From NCBI RefSeq assembly GCF_035582795.1, contig NC_134367.1, forward strand, positions 110,470,062 through 110,534,061: a stretch of 64,000 nucleotides of DNA, read 5' to 3'. This DNA is from Mycteria americana. Its lineage: Eukaryota; Chordata; Aves; Ciconiiformes; Ciconiidae. The translations under genes were made by a program, and so were the position numbers. The notes under the pieces are model-generated. The model searched no databases, was not told the DNA's origin, and saw only the letters and a program-made list of their open reading frames with translations. Positions 23,632-35,200 of this stretch are shown here, piece after piece (within the stretch, counting starts at the first letter, position 1; every line of letters begins with the position of its first letter).

Positions 23632-23657
23632 GTGTGTGTGTGTGTATGTGCATGTGG
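23632..23657 (+). repeat. (GT)n-rich microsatellite
   Basis: GTGTGTGTGTGTGTATGTGCATGTG, an interrupted GT dinucleotide repeat. Confidence 0.85.
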
Positions 23658-26600
23658 GTGAAGGCAGGGCGCCTAGCACGGCTAGTCCTGGGCAGCAGCT
23701 GCCTCCAGCCCTTGCTGGGCTAAGCCCTGCCTCTGCTTGCCAGTGGCTCCGATCCCAAGCAATTATGTGGAGCTGCCGTGTGCCAGAGCTGTCCGTTCTG
23801 CTTCAAAAGAGGCTGAGCAAATGGCTTCCTTCGCTATTTATTCATACCTACCTCCCAGGGTGAGGTTAACCAACAGAATAAGAGGTAAAGCAAGGCCAGG
23901 CGATGGTTGTGACCCGGGCTGTCCTGTCCCGCTCTGTCACAGCAGAGCAACCGTCGCACCGGCAGGACCCACCTGCAGCAGCTCGCTGCACCTCCGGGCA
24001 AGGCTACAGCCATTTTGCTCCATCACTTTCAGCAGGGAGGTCTCGTAGCCCTGAGGTCCAACTGCGGCTTGGGAATCTCCGTCCCTTGCGCTGCCCGCGT
24101 GTCCAACAGCCTTCTGCCTCTGCCCGCACGCGGGCCCGGGGATGCTCTGCTGCGGGAGCCAGGTGGGCGCTCCAGGCTGGCGGGCATCCCGCTCCCGGCT
24201 GAGCAGTGCTGCGGGCAGGGGAGCCAGCCCAGGAAAGCTCCCCAGGATTTCTTTTTCCCTGGAGGTCTCTCACCTATTCCTGGAGCAACCCCAAAGATAT
24301 CTTGCACAAGAGCACAGGGCCCTTGACCGTGCAGTTTCCCTTGGCTTACGATGATGTTGAGCCAAGATCGCTGCAGTGATCCCCCACTCTGTGCCCCCCG
24401 CAGTGACTGTTTCTTCCGCCCTGACGAGATCTGCCCCGGCTCTTCCTCTCTATCTGCAGCCCCATCAGTCCAAGAGCAAACACACCAGAAAGCTTGATGC
24501 GAGTTTGCTTGCAAGAGCAATATCCTGCAGGGCTGGGGCTTTGGCTAGGTGCTAGTGTGTAATGTTTGGCTTCACAATTACTTTTTGGTTGTTTTTTTTT
24601 CTTAAAAAAAAAGAAAACAAGAGGGACTAGATGACAGGGGAGGAGGGCATCTCAGCAGAAATTTTGACAGGAGCATTACAATAAGCAGCCTGCCGACGCC
24701 AAAGAATTGGATCAGAAACTTCATTTAGAGGGGGGAAAAAAACCACAGAAAAAAAGCTCCAGCATTTTCAGAAATAAATGTTTCCTCTTGTACTTCCTTA
24801 AATTGCATTTTTAACTGTATTAGAAATCAAAGTCGGAATCAAAGCAAAGTCAGTCAGATGATGCCGTAAAGTTTTCAAACAGAGTTTCTCTAGTTGGGGA
24901 ATTCAGACATTTTCATATTCTAATTCAGGAACAGACAAATTTTGGATGCCTGCAATTCTCTGGGGGCTCATCTTCCCATTCTTTGCTCAACTCTTCTTGA
25001 AGGGTGAGACGCACGGAGTGCAGAGCTGAGCGGCTGCTGTAAGGAGCCAGTGGTTAAGTGCCTGCCCTGTTTTAAAGGGGCTTGGGGGCGTCAGAGATTT
25101 TTCTAGCTCACAGGCATCCAAAATGTCCAATTATCATCATAACAGAGCAAAGCATGGCCGTGAGAGGCTGAAGGCTTCGAGGGCCAGGTGGGTGCTGGGG
25201 AAAGGTCCCAAAGTCCTGCTTTGTGCAGACACTCTTTCTGGCTGTCGGAAGGGAGCAGCTCACCTGCACAGCCTGGCTCTCCCACATCACCTGAGCTCTT
25301 TCAGCCTAACCTCCCTCCTGGCCTGCAAGTGCAGAGGCAAAAAGGATGGATAAGGTTCTCAGTAGGCATGCTCTCAACCCCACGTGGCAACCATGAGATG
25401 TATTGCGTGGCTTCATACCTACAACATGCTACAGCTATGCGTTACCCTTTTTCAGCACAGGCAGCTGAACTACGCGCTCATGCATTGCAAAAACTCCCTC
25501 CCCTCTCACGATTTGGTTGCTAATGCAATCTAAATAGTAATAATATTTTAAGCAGCTTTCACTCGATGAAGAGGCTCTAACAACCTTTGCCCCGAAACAC
25601 GCCGGAGTGTTTTTGAACAGTGTAATGAAAACTCTCCGAAGAGCAAGGCAGTGGAAATGCCCCGAGGGTCAGTTAGCTTAACTTCTTTATTGATCTCCCC
25701 TGAAAACGAAGCGCTATAGCAGAGAGGTTAAGGGAAATAGATAATAAACACCAGAGACTTTTAACACATGAAAACGGTGATTACAGTTTTAGGGAAGATA
25801 TTTCAATAGAAGCACAGTGCCAAACTCCCCAGGGTTCCCCAGCGGCTTAGCCGACAGGCATTAGTTGCCATACAGTAAACCCACTCTTTTTGGCATGGAA
25901 TCAGGAGGAGGTCGAAGTCCGGCTCCCGCTTGTCTCTGCAGGAAGGGGCACATCAGGCAGCAATTAAAGCGGGACTGAGGAGGTGCGTGTGGGTGCCAGA
26001 CAGGGCAGTCAGGGCTGGACTTCAGCTCTGGGCAGCTCTTGGGAGTTTTGGTCCTTTGGCAAGGCAGGCCAGTTAGCATCACACCTTCACCTTAATTTTG
26101 GTCTACGCTGCACCGGGACTGGTTTCCTATTTGGCATCTGTTTCCGAATCAAAACCTTAAAATTCTTAAGAAAATTGCCCGTCATGCTCTGCCGAGGTAC
26201 CAAACCGTGCCAGTCCTAGGTCAGACGCGTGCCACTGCCCGGGGCAAGCAGGCAAGGACAGACCCCAGCCCGTACGCTTTCCTGCTGCTGCTTGTCCTCC
26301 GCCACCGGATCCCCAAGGCTTTGCCGAGGGAAGCAGTGGCACCTCTTTGCTCCAGAGAAGCTAGAAGGAGTAGTGGGAAACACTTGGTTTGAATCATTGG
26401 TGCTGACTCAGACCTGCCCGTACCATCAAGCCGAGCCTTTCGTTATGCATATTGTGCTCTTCTGGCCTCCAGCCAGGACGGGAACAGCGTTTCTGAAACA
26501 TCAGGAACACCTGCAATGAGATTCCTAATGCATGGCTGCGTGAAGCTATATGTGGATGGTTTGGATAAGGATGCAGGATTTTGGCTGCTTGGTTTTCCCA

Positions 26601-28174
26601 GGAAAACCGGGAAAACCGGCTGCTGGGTCATCTCTGCAAGCAAGCTGGCCTCCCCTCTCCAGCTCAGAAGATCACGGGGAGCCTGCTGTCCTACCTCCTT
26701 CATGTTTCCCCTTTCTAAACGCAGGAAGCAAACAGCAGCATTTGCAGGCTGTCAGCTCTACTTGCTTGGTTTCAAGCACAGCTTAAAGGCTTTTTTTGGA
26801 GGCTTTACCTTTTCTCCTATGATGATCTTCATTCCCAACAGCCACGACCTGAGCTAACAGGGGCAGGAAAAGACGCTGCATCTCTTTTTGAATGGCACAG
26901 CTGCAGCTCTGCATTTTTGAAGGTTTAGTACCTAGGGAATGAGAAATGTCAATATTACCATATAGTTTTCCTTGGGTAATACTGAAATCCTCCAGCAGTC
27001 AGGTTAATTTAAAGCCAAAAAAGAAATCAAGTTTAATCACAATTTTGTGATCTTTTTTGCCTCTCACAGGAAAGGATGCCATGGCTATGCTAAAAAGGTG
27101 TTAGATGTTTCAAAGACATTGATTTGTTAGAGAAAAACCTGCATTCCTTGATCTGAACATCTCCCTGAGCAAGGGAGGAGGGGGTGTCCCTGGCTCAGGA
27201 GCCAGGATCTGCTCGAAATACATCAATTTTAAGTTTCTACTTTAAACCAGTTTCCCTTTCGGTGCCATCCGAAGTATGGCAGTATAAGGCAAAAAAGAAA
27301 CTGCTCTGGCTTTCTGGTGGCCCTCGGACAAGCTAATGAGCACTCTTGGGAAATGCACCTTCTGAAATCACCTCTGAGCCACCCCAGCTGCTATGGGCCG
27401 TGACCCAGCATAGAGCAGAACCAGCCTGGGGGTGCTGGAGCCCCTCCAGAGCCACCATTGCCCATCGTTCCCACCGTGGCTTCTCCCTTGCAACTGGTCT
27501 GGAGCCCTTGGGAACCAGCCCCAGGAAAGGGCTTTCCGTTCCCCCTTCCTGCTCAGGTGTTTGGACAGGAAGGAAGGCTGGAGGAACGAGGGGGTTTGAA
27601 ACAGGGAAGGGGGAGAAGATGCTTGTCGGGGGAGCAGGCAGAGGGAGTTGCAAGGAGGTGTGAGATTTAGAGGTCCGAAGACCCCGACCATCATCACCGG
27701 GAGGAATCCAGTGCGTTGTTACCACTCGCAGAGGCAGGGCTGTGAGTCTGCAGTGTGGAGGGCGAGGGAACGGAACGGACCAGGGAGGACATGGATTTTC
27801 TGAGAGGAAAAAGTGAGCAAGAATTACCTCAATGGAAAAATATTTTCTCTCTCTCTTTCTGTCTCACGGACAAATATAGCCCTACACATTATGCAAAAGC
27901 AGTGTTCAAGCACGCTTGGAACGAGCAACTTGGGAGGCAGATTGCTACCGCTTGTCCTCACCCTTGGTTTTTGGCTTTTATTTCCTCTTTTCCCTTTGTC
28001 TTCTCCCCTCCAGCGCGGCCTGTCCCTGACAGCTGCCACAAAGCCACCTCAGAGCGAGCCCCTGCCTTGGGAGGAGGGGGGGTGCCCGGGGGCGGCTGCC
28101 AGCCACCGCAGCGAGGACAGCCCCTGGGCCGCACAAAATGACCCGAGAGGAAAGACGGACTGAACCGGGGTTGT

Positions 28175-28275
28175 GCAGGTTAAAGAGGAAGGGAGAAACG
28201 TCCGCGTTGAATATTAGAAAGGTCTTTCCAGCAGTAAGGAAACGCTGGAGCAGGCTGCCTGGAGATCTCGCTGAC
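28175..28275 (+). mobile_element. CR1 LINE 3' fragment
   Basis: GTTGAATATTAGAAAGGTCT is followed by TTTCCAGCAGTAAGGAAACG and CTGGAGCAGGCTGCCTGGAG. This matches the familiar CR1 block 'ttggatattaggaaaaatttcttcac...gaacaggctgccc' in order and spacing. It is a short, diverged, 5'-truncated copy. Confidence 0.65.
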
Positions 28276-28702
28276 ACCTATCCCAGGGCGGCTTTAGGAG
28301 GCAGGTCGGCAATATCTGCCCAGAAAGGCACAGGCACAGGCAATCATCGCTCCTGACGGACTCATTGACAGACCAGGCGATTTTCTTGCTGCCCTATTTC
28401 TGCGAAATTTCTTTCTCTTTCCCTCTGAGTGCTACAGAACTTTTTTGCTGGGAGTCAAAAGGCTGCCAAGTGCCTTTAGCCGTTTCGATCGTCTCCTGTT
28501 TCCCCAGCCCCAGCTGCGTTTCCCCAGAGGCTGGAGCTCCCGTGGACCTGCCTTGCTTCAGCGGCTTCGTGGCTGCTTGTCCTTGGTTTGCTCCCAGGCC
28601 GGAGCCATCTCGCAGGGGCCCTGCGACCCACGCTGCCCCACAGCCGGTGCCAACCCCAGCTTGCACCGACGTGCTGTGGGGAGAGCAGCAGCAGAAACGC
28701 CC

Positions 28703-28713
28703 GGGGGGGGGGG
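28703..28713 (+). repeat. Poly(G) run, 11 bases
   Basis: Eleven consecutive G residues preceded by CGCCC. Such runs are prone to length error in sequencing and can stack into G-quadruplex structures. Confidence 0.85.
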
Positions 28714-29449
28714 ATTTCTGAGCAAGGCTCCGGTCCTGCACTTACCCCTGCTTGTGTTTCACTTGCAGCGCTGAAAACTTCAGCCTTCTGCTGAAACATG
28801 GAATTGCTAGAAAAAATCTAAATGCAGAGGCGAGCAGCTGCACACCCCCGACAGCCATGGCTGCTCCAGGGGAAGGAGGGGGAAGACCCGAGCTTGGATG
28901 CAAAGGAGAAATCCGGCCTTGTGTTGCCAGCAATAACCAACACCCGCCCTGTCGTCCTCCTCTAGGACTGATAGCAGCAGCTCTCGGGCCTTGGGGCCAG
29001 CTCTGCAACCAGACCTGGGACCGAGCGAAACAGGGCAGCACTCTTGCTCACCCTCCCGCCATGGGCCCAGGGTAGAGATGGGTTTTGCAGCCCAGGGTCT
29101 CCCACGTCAGGGTGGCAGGGCTGGGGGGACCCAGAAATAACTTACCGACAGAAGAAACCATGGGGCCGGTCTTTATTACCCAAGGTGGCCGCGGTCGTGT
29201 TTTACATTTCTGTAAGGCTGTGCATTTTGCTTGCCTTGGCCCGGGAGGCAGCAGCTCCTGCCCGTGCTTGTTTCTGGAAGCTCCCCTCTGGCCCTCGCCG
29301 CACGTCCCAGGGCAATTCGGCTCTGTACCCCAGCACTCCCGCAGGCTGTGAGATTCGGGGCAGGGCCCGTCCTTGGGCTGCACAGACACCCAACACCTAT
29401 CACACCAGGGCATCATCTGGGTCGTCCTCTTACTCAACAAGTAGTAAGT

Positions 29450-29527
29450 AATAGTGGCAATAGCAATAGCAATAGCAATAACAACAACAATAGCAATAGC
29501 AATAGCTATAGCAATAGCAATAGCAAT
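29450..29527 (+). repeat. (AATAGC)n hexanucleotide microsatellite
   Basis: About twelve units of AATAGC/CAATAG with an AACAAC interruption and one AGCTAT variant. Because the unit is six bases, it stays open in several frames and creates spurious Asn-Ser or Ile-Ala repeat peptides on both strands. Confidence 0.95.
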
Positions 29528-32220
29528 GCTTCCCTTCCAGATGTTGTATTTATGAGAAAATCCCCATGTTATATTTATGAGAAAAAAAATGAAAAATTGA
29601 GAAATCAAATGTCTTCCTCAAACCCAAATCATGAGATATCTGGAAACTGGCACAGATATCCTCATTCCTAACCCTCAGCTCAGCCACTACGTAAAGGAGT
29701 CAGGCAGCATCTGCCGTCTCTAGGACGTGTTGCCCCTCGCCAAGAGGAAAGTGGGAAGAAGCAGAGCCAAAGGAGTTGCAGTCACCCCCGTGGGCAATGC
29801 CGTGTCCAGCGTGGTTGGGCTAATGGCGAGGGCTAATGGTCTGGGGCAGTGCAGAGATGAGAACAGCCTCATCTCCCACGGTCGAGGCTGCTGCCTGCCG
29901 TTACCGCAGGGTTGCGTTTCCCTCTTTTCTTGGACGAGTTTGACGCGAAGAACTTGGAAGAGGTCTTTCCTCCACAAAGCTAGTTCTGCCTGATTTCCAG
30001 GAAATCAATGAAATGGGACACAACTAAAGCAAACAGATTGATCTGTAAACAGAGAGACTTTTCTCAGTCTTTCATAAGCAAAAAAATAAAAGCGACGATT
30101 ACCTTCCCTAAAAAATAACAGCAAATGTCATCTGCCGGCACTGTTATTTCCACTCCCAGTGGGGAGGCAGCCTGGTGCTGCTCCCAGATTTTCTGTGAAT
30201 GGGCTGGGAAGCAAAGCAATTAGGCAGAAAAGAATAAACCATTCATCCAAGCACAACAGCCAGCAGAAGAGCGGTTGTAAACAAGTCAAGCTTTCTTGCC
30301 TCCTCACCGTTTCCAGTGCTCAGCGGTTTTGTGAGAGGTGGCAAAGCTGTGAGTGGTGGGATATGTGGTACGCACCCAGCTCCTCCGCTCTCCGGGACAG
30401 AGCCCCCCAGGGCAGGTTTTGTGCCCGTTGAGAAGCATGAGGATGAGGTGGTATTTGCCCACCTAAGGAGTCATTTGTGCTTGCAAAATATTAAAAATTA
30501 AACTAAAAATACTAAAAATTTCCCAAGCTTCATACAGAGTTTTTGTACTTGCAGCCTGCAAGAAGAGTCAGTCCAATACTGGTGGCTGGTGTCAAACCAG
30601 TTTGTAAATCGCCTCAGGTTTCCAGTCCTTGCTGGTGCAACGCCTGCCTACCTTAGCACAGTTAAGACAGAGGCTAAGCTCTTCCTCGCGATGACTCTGG
30701 GACTGGTAAAATCCACCTTCACGTCGGCTCTTACAGCAAATGTTCCCCAGCGCCGTGGTCGCAGCAGCACCATGGTGGGAGGCAGAGGAGACGCCAAGGG
30801 GGGCCCTCGCCAGAAGCCAAACCCTTCCTAGTGGCCTCATGTTGGGGACCTGCCCAAGCACCAGTGGCCAGGGCTGGGATCCCTCCGTGCTCCCGCTGCT
30901 CGGCAGAAGGAGGGGGAGACCCACCTGTGCATGCAGGTGCCCCTGGGGTTTGGCCGGAGCGGTGCCGTTCGGGCACCACGGCTGCACCTCCACAGGGTTC
31001 ATACGCATCGATACAGCTTCCCAGGGGGTAAGAAAGCTGTTCTCTACCACGTTGTTTCCAGTCATTTGAGGTTTTTGATGGAAAAGCTGCGTTTTTCACA
31101 GAAACGCCACTTCTTTGGAAAAAAATGACGTTCGTTGAGAAGACAGTCTTCAGTCAAAAATAGTGCATCGAGGAGAAAATGCTGAGCAGTCCAAGCACCC
31201 CTGCTTGAGCCATACAGCCATGGGCCTGGAGCAGACATGCGAGTGGAGTGGAGGCACTGATGCAGATGTAGTCCCTCAAAGAAATGACTTGACCAAACGG
31301 CACAGGACAGGATGGGAAGGAAATAATAAATGCGATTTGTTAATGTCCAAATGGAGAGAGAACAAATTTAAAGCAAAAAAAGAGAAGGGGAGAGACTCTG
31401 TGCTCATGAGGTATTGGGAGGAGAGGTGACGGGCACAGGACGAGAGGAGGAAGAGCTGTGCTATCCAGGTGGTCACCCGTATGACACTGAAGAGGCTTTT
31501 TAAAAGCCACAGCCTCCCCTAGGCGCACGCCTTAGGAGACAACAATAATTTTGTTTAGTTTGGCACATTCACAGCAACTGACAAGCAGGCATCCAGAAAG
31601 GCTCTTTCGATTTTTGCTCCGTAAACTGTGAACAAATGCTTCACAGAAGGAAATTTCTGTGTGATGATAATCCCTGAAAAATATCAAAAAAAGGCTATGC
31701 CAGAAGGGTCTCCTTCAGGGCAAGCATTAAGCATTTGACCACCGCGGCTGACTGCCCCTTTGGCATCAGATCTCGGGAATTTGCATCCGAGTGGTTTCAG
31801 AAGAAGCAGCACCAGTTTGGCGTGCTCGTTTCGGTGTGCTCTACAATTTCTTGGCAAATAAATAAAGACTTTGTTGAAGTAATTTTTTTTCTTTGAGCAA
31901 ACACAGTATAAAACATGGTTTTGTGTGAAAAGCCTGAAGCCAAACAGTGACAGATACATTTTTGCTACCATTAATCACGTGGAAGAGCTGTTTGGAGACT
32001 GCTGCCTCTAAATAACACCCCGCGTGTTTGGGCAGTGATGTATACAGCCATCCAGTCTGTCTTTGGGATGACAAAAGCCTTCAGATCAATCTCCTTACAT
32101 CTGCATCTCCTGGACCTGATGATGGGAAACCTGGGATACAAATCTCTTCTGGCTCTTTTAAAACACTTCGATGAAGAGTTGACAGTGCCTTATTGATGAA
32201 ACCATATCGATGACAGCACT

Positions 32221-32273
32221 ATTATTTTATTTATTATTTATTATTTTATTTATATTATTTATTTATTTATTAT
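32221..32273 (+). repeat. (TTTA)n / TTATT-rich low-complexity tract
   Basis: Fifty-three bases of almost pure A and T, built from TTTA and TTATTA units. Confidence 0.9.
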
Positions 32274-35200
32274 GATCAGGTCTTCTTAGATTTTGGAGTT
32301 ATTGGGACATGCACGGATTTCCTGGCTGAGCCAGGGGACTTTTTCCCCTTTATAGTGCACAAATGTATAGTCCCTCCACCTCTCCCAAACCACTTTGGGT
32401 AATGTCTGCTCATGAATGATGGCATGGATGGATGCATAGTTCGCCGAGTGCCCGGTCTTCCCATCCCGTATAGCACAAAAAGATACAGGCACAAGTCTAT
32501 ATGCAGGAGGCCCTCATCTCCAGCTCCTTCCTTCCCTGAGCAAGGGCAACTGACTGAGGTGGTCCTGGCCTCCCCCAGGGATGCTCCGTCCCTTTGTGCT
32601 CCCTTGGTTAATGCAGATTCTGGTCCATTAAGGGCTTGCTGTCCCTTCCCTCTTCCAGGCTGTCTCATCGCCTGTTGCTTCTCTCCTCAGGCCATACATA
32701 CCGTCACCAGAAGTCTTTCACCATCTTCCATTGATCTACGTGGCACAAGCAAAGGGCCGAGCAGGGGGAAATGGATGGTCCAGTAAATTTGGAAGGACTT
32801 GCTGAATGATTTTAATTCCCCAGCTCTAATTCAGCATCTCCTGCTTTGAATTGTTGTTCTTTACTCCCAAATGATATTCCAGCTGATGTACACCACAGGG
32901 GTCCAGATGATTGAAGGCCCATCATGACCTTAGAAGAGAGGCCAGAGACAAAGCTCTCCAGGTCAGGCTGGGATTGTCTTTCTCACCGTTACCGGGACAA
33001 GCTAGTGAAGAATCTGAAGAGCTTTGCTTTTCCTGCACGGGACCTGCGCTGCCTGGAGTAGGGCCCAGGCCACCCTCCTCCAAGCACGTGTGCTGACGTG
33101 GCTGCTTCATGCTCTGCGGCTTACAGGAGCTTTTTCCACGCATCCTGCAGCAGACTGGGCTGAACAGAGCTGTCTGAAAGGCCGAGCATTTTGCGCTAAT
33201 TGAATTAATGTCTTCCATTAAGGTCGCTAGCTATTAAAGTGCTAATTTTCTTCCTGAGCCTGAGGGCCAGATTTTCCAAAGCAAGATCCCAAGGAGAAGG
33301 CTGAGGCAACGTGAGCTTCTAGCATCTTACCTCTGTCCTTGCTGCCAGTGAACTGAGACACGTTTAGCAGACGCGTGCTCTGACATCTGTAGATCTTGAC
33401 CATTTGGCCATCAGTAGAGACTGAAGCCACAACCATCACCGTAAAGACCTTCTTCTGCTTCAATGTAAAGAAATGCGCCCTTAAGCAAGAAGGACGTTGC
33501 AGAGTTTTAGCATTTCATGTTGGGTACAAAGATTCAATGTGATTGTGAACAAGGATTTAGTCTTGCTGTACTGCAGATGACCCATGAAACAGCTAATGGG
33601 TCAGCCAGCTCTGCAGATACCCGGTCTGCACGAAAATCAGGCCTGCAGCTTTGCCTGTAGCACCGAGCTGTGACGCTGCGAAAAAATCAGGGCTGTTTAC
33701 AGCTGCCCCGTGCACACGAATACGGTACCTTGGACAAGACTAATGCAAAAATCAAGAGGGACAGCTTGAGACACAATCACTTAAAGGCATCTTCCTGTCT
33801 CCCCGAGCCTATATTACACAACGTAATTACAATAAATACAAGATTAAGTAGTATCAAGCCTCTAAAAACGAGCTGGGTGTACGAGTGCCCTAAGCAAGAC
33901 AGTGCCTGGGATGAGCGCTCTCAGAGGAGATAATCTCTGCCTCTTCCCCTCTGTGCACACACAACACAGCGTTCTCATCGTTCTGATGTCACAGCAGGTC
34001 CAACAGACGAAAAAAACCCCACTAAAACAGCCCCAGATCTCACAGACACATCACAGGAGCGCGGCCAGCGGAGGAAATAAGCATGCATCTTACATCAGCC
34101 TGCCCCGGGTTGCTGTGCAACCAGGGAATCCACGCGTGTTGCCATGACGACGTCACTTCATCATCATGCAGGGCACAGCTCAAATGAGGGCAGCGAGTCG
34201 TCGGCGCGCACGTGCCAGGACAGAAAAATGTGGGACGGAGCAGGAGCGTCACAGCTCCATGGACCATGGACGGGGGTGCTGCTATCCCCGCCGGGGCAAA
34301 GCACGAAGGGCTGCTGGCGGGACTTCCACCTTTTCCTCTTAACACTTTGTGGTCCAGCATTTTCCCCTGGCGCTTCTCAGGTGATCCCACGTCCGGCGTC
34401 CATGACGGCAGCCATGGACAGCAGACGGCAGGGCAAGGCATTCTGTGTAAGGTGGCAGCATCCTCCTCCCCTCGCTGCCCCCGGGGAAGGGCAGCAGCCG
34501 GGGGATGCTTGCAAGGGAGCGCAAGGACACGGGCTGGGAAGAGAGGGATCTGCTTGCGTGTCGCGGGCGACACACGCTGCTTCACAAGCTCTCACAGCAC
34601 TAGTAGGATCGCTACTACGTTGTGATGCTCGTGATGAGTAGCACCAAAAATAATAAGGTGGCAGTATTAAAGACCAATAACTGAGCCAACTGGAATGCCA
34701 CGTTAACCCAGGAAGGATGAGCAAGCTGGAGCTTGTGTAGTAGCCTCAGCTTGGCATCACTGCCTAGATCCTGCAGTGCTGAGCGCTTCAGAGATGGGAA
34801 GAGAAGAAAAGGCTTTGACTGGAAAGGGGGCATGTTGTTAACCAGGCCTCGATGTCGAGCCCAGTGGTCAGCAAAACCCAAAACCAACAACCGTATTGCA
34901 GCGCTCGGACAAGGGATGCTAGTGAACGCAGTCTCTGACCCCTACGGAAAATAACCGCTGTGGCCAACAACCACCTTTGCTATCCTCCTCCACACCCACC
35001 TTTCCCATGTGAACTACTGCTCATTTGCAGAAACCTCTATCAGCTGTCAATGCCTCAAGAAGGACAAGCACTGCAAATTATAGTCAGAGAAGAAAATTTT
35101 GCCAGGCAGGTGTGATAGCTAGTTCTGGCCCTCAACACGTGGGAGGGATCACAACGGGTTTGTGACCACAATGCAGATGAAACAGCAAATGATCTCAAGT

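Larger units (their letters stand above)
21186..28174. other. Intergenic DNA, GC-rich, no gene recognised
   Basis: GC content rises here. Open frames up to 163 codons are mutually overlapping and compositional. The simple repeats, a nuclear-receptor-type half-site pair and an AT-rich conserved-looking block are listed separately. No tRNA or other RNA gene was recognised. Confidence 0.6.

Noticed and set aside
29048..29608. 186-codon minus-strand frame with Ile-Ala repeats
   Set aside because: The repeat peptide is the translation of the AATAGC microsatellite. The rest overlaps several other frames.
34040..34641. 181- and 165-codon frames on opposite strands
   Set aside because: Mutual shadows in GC-rich sequence without recognisable motifs.
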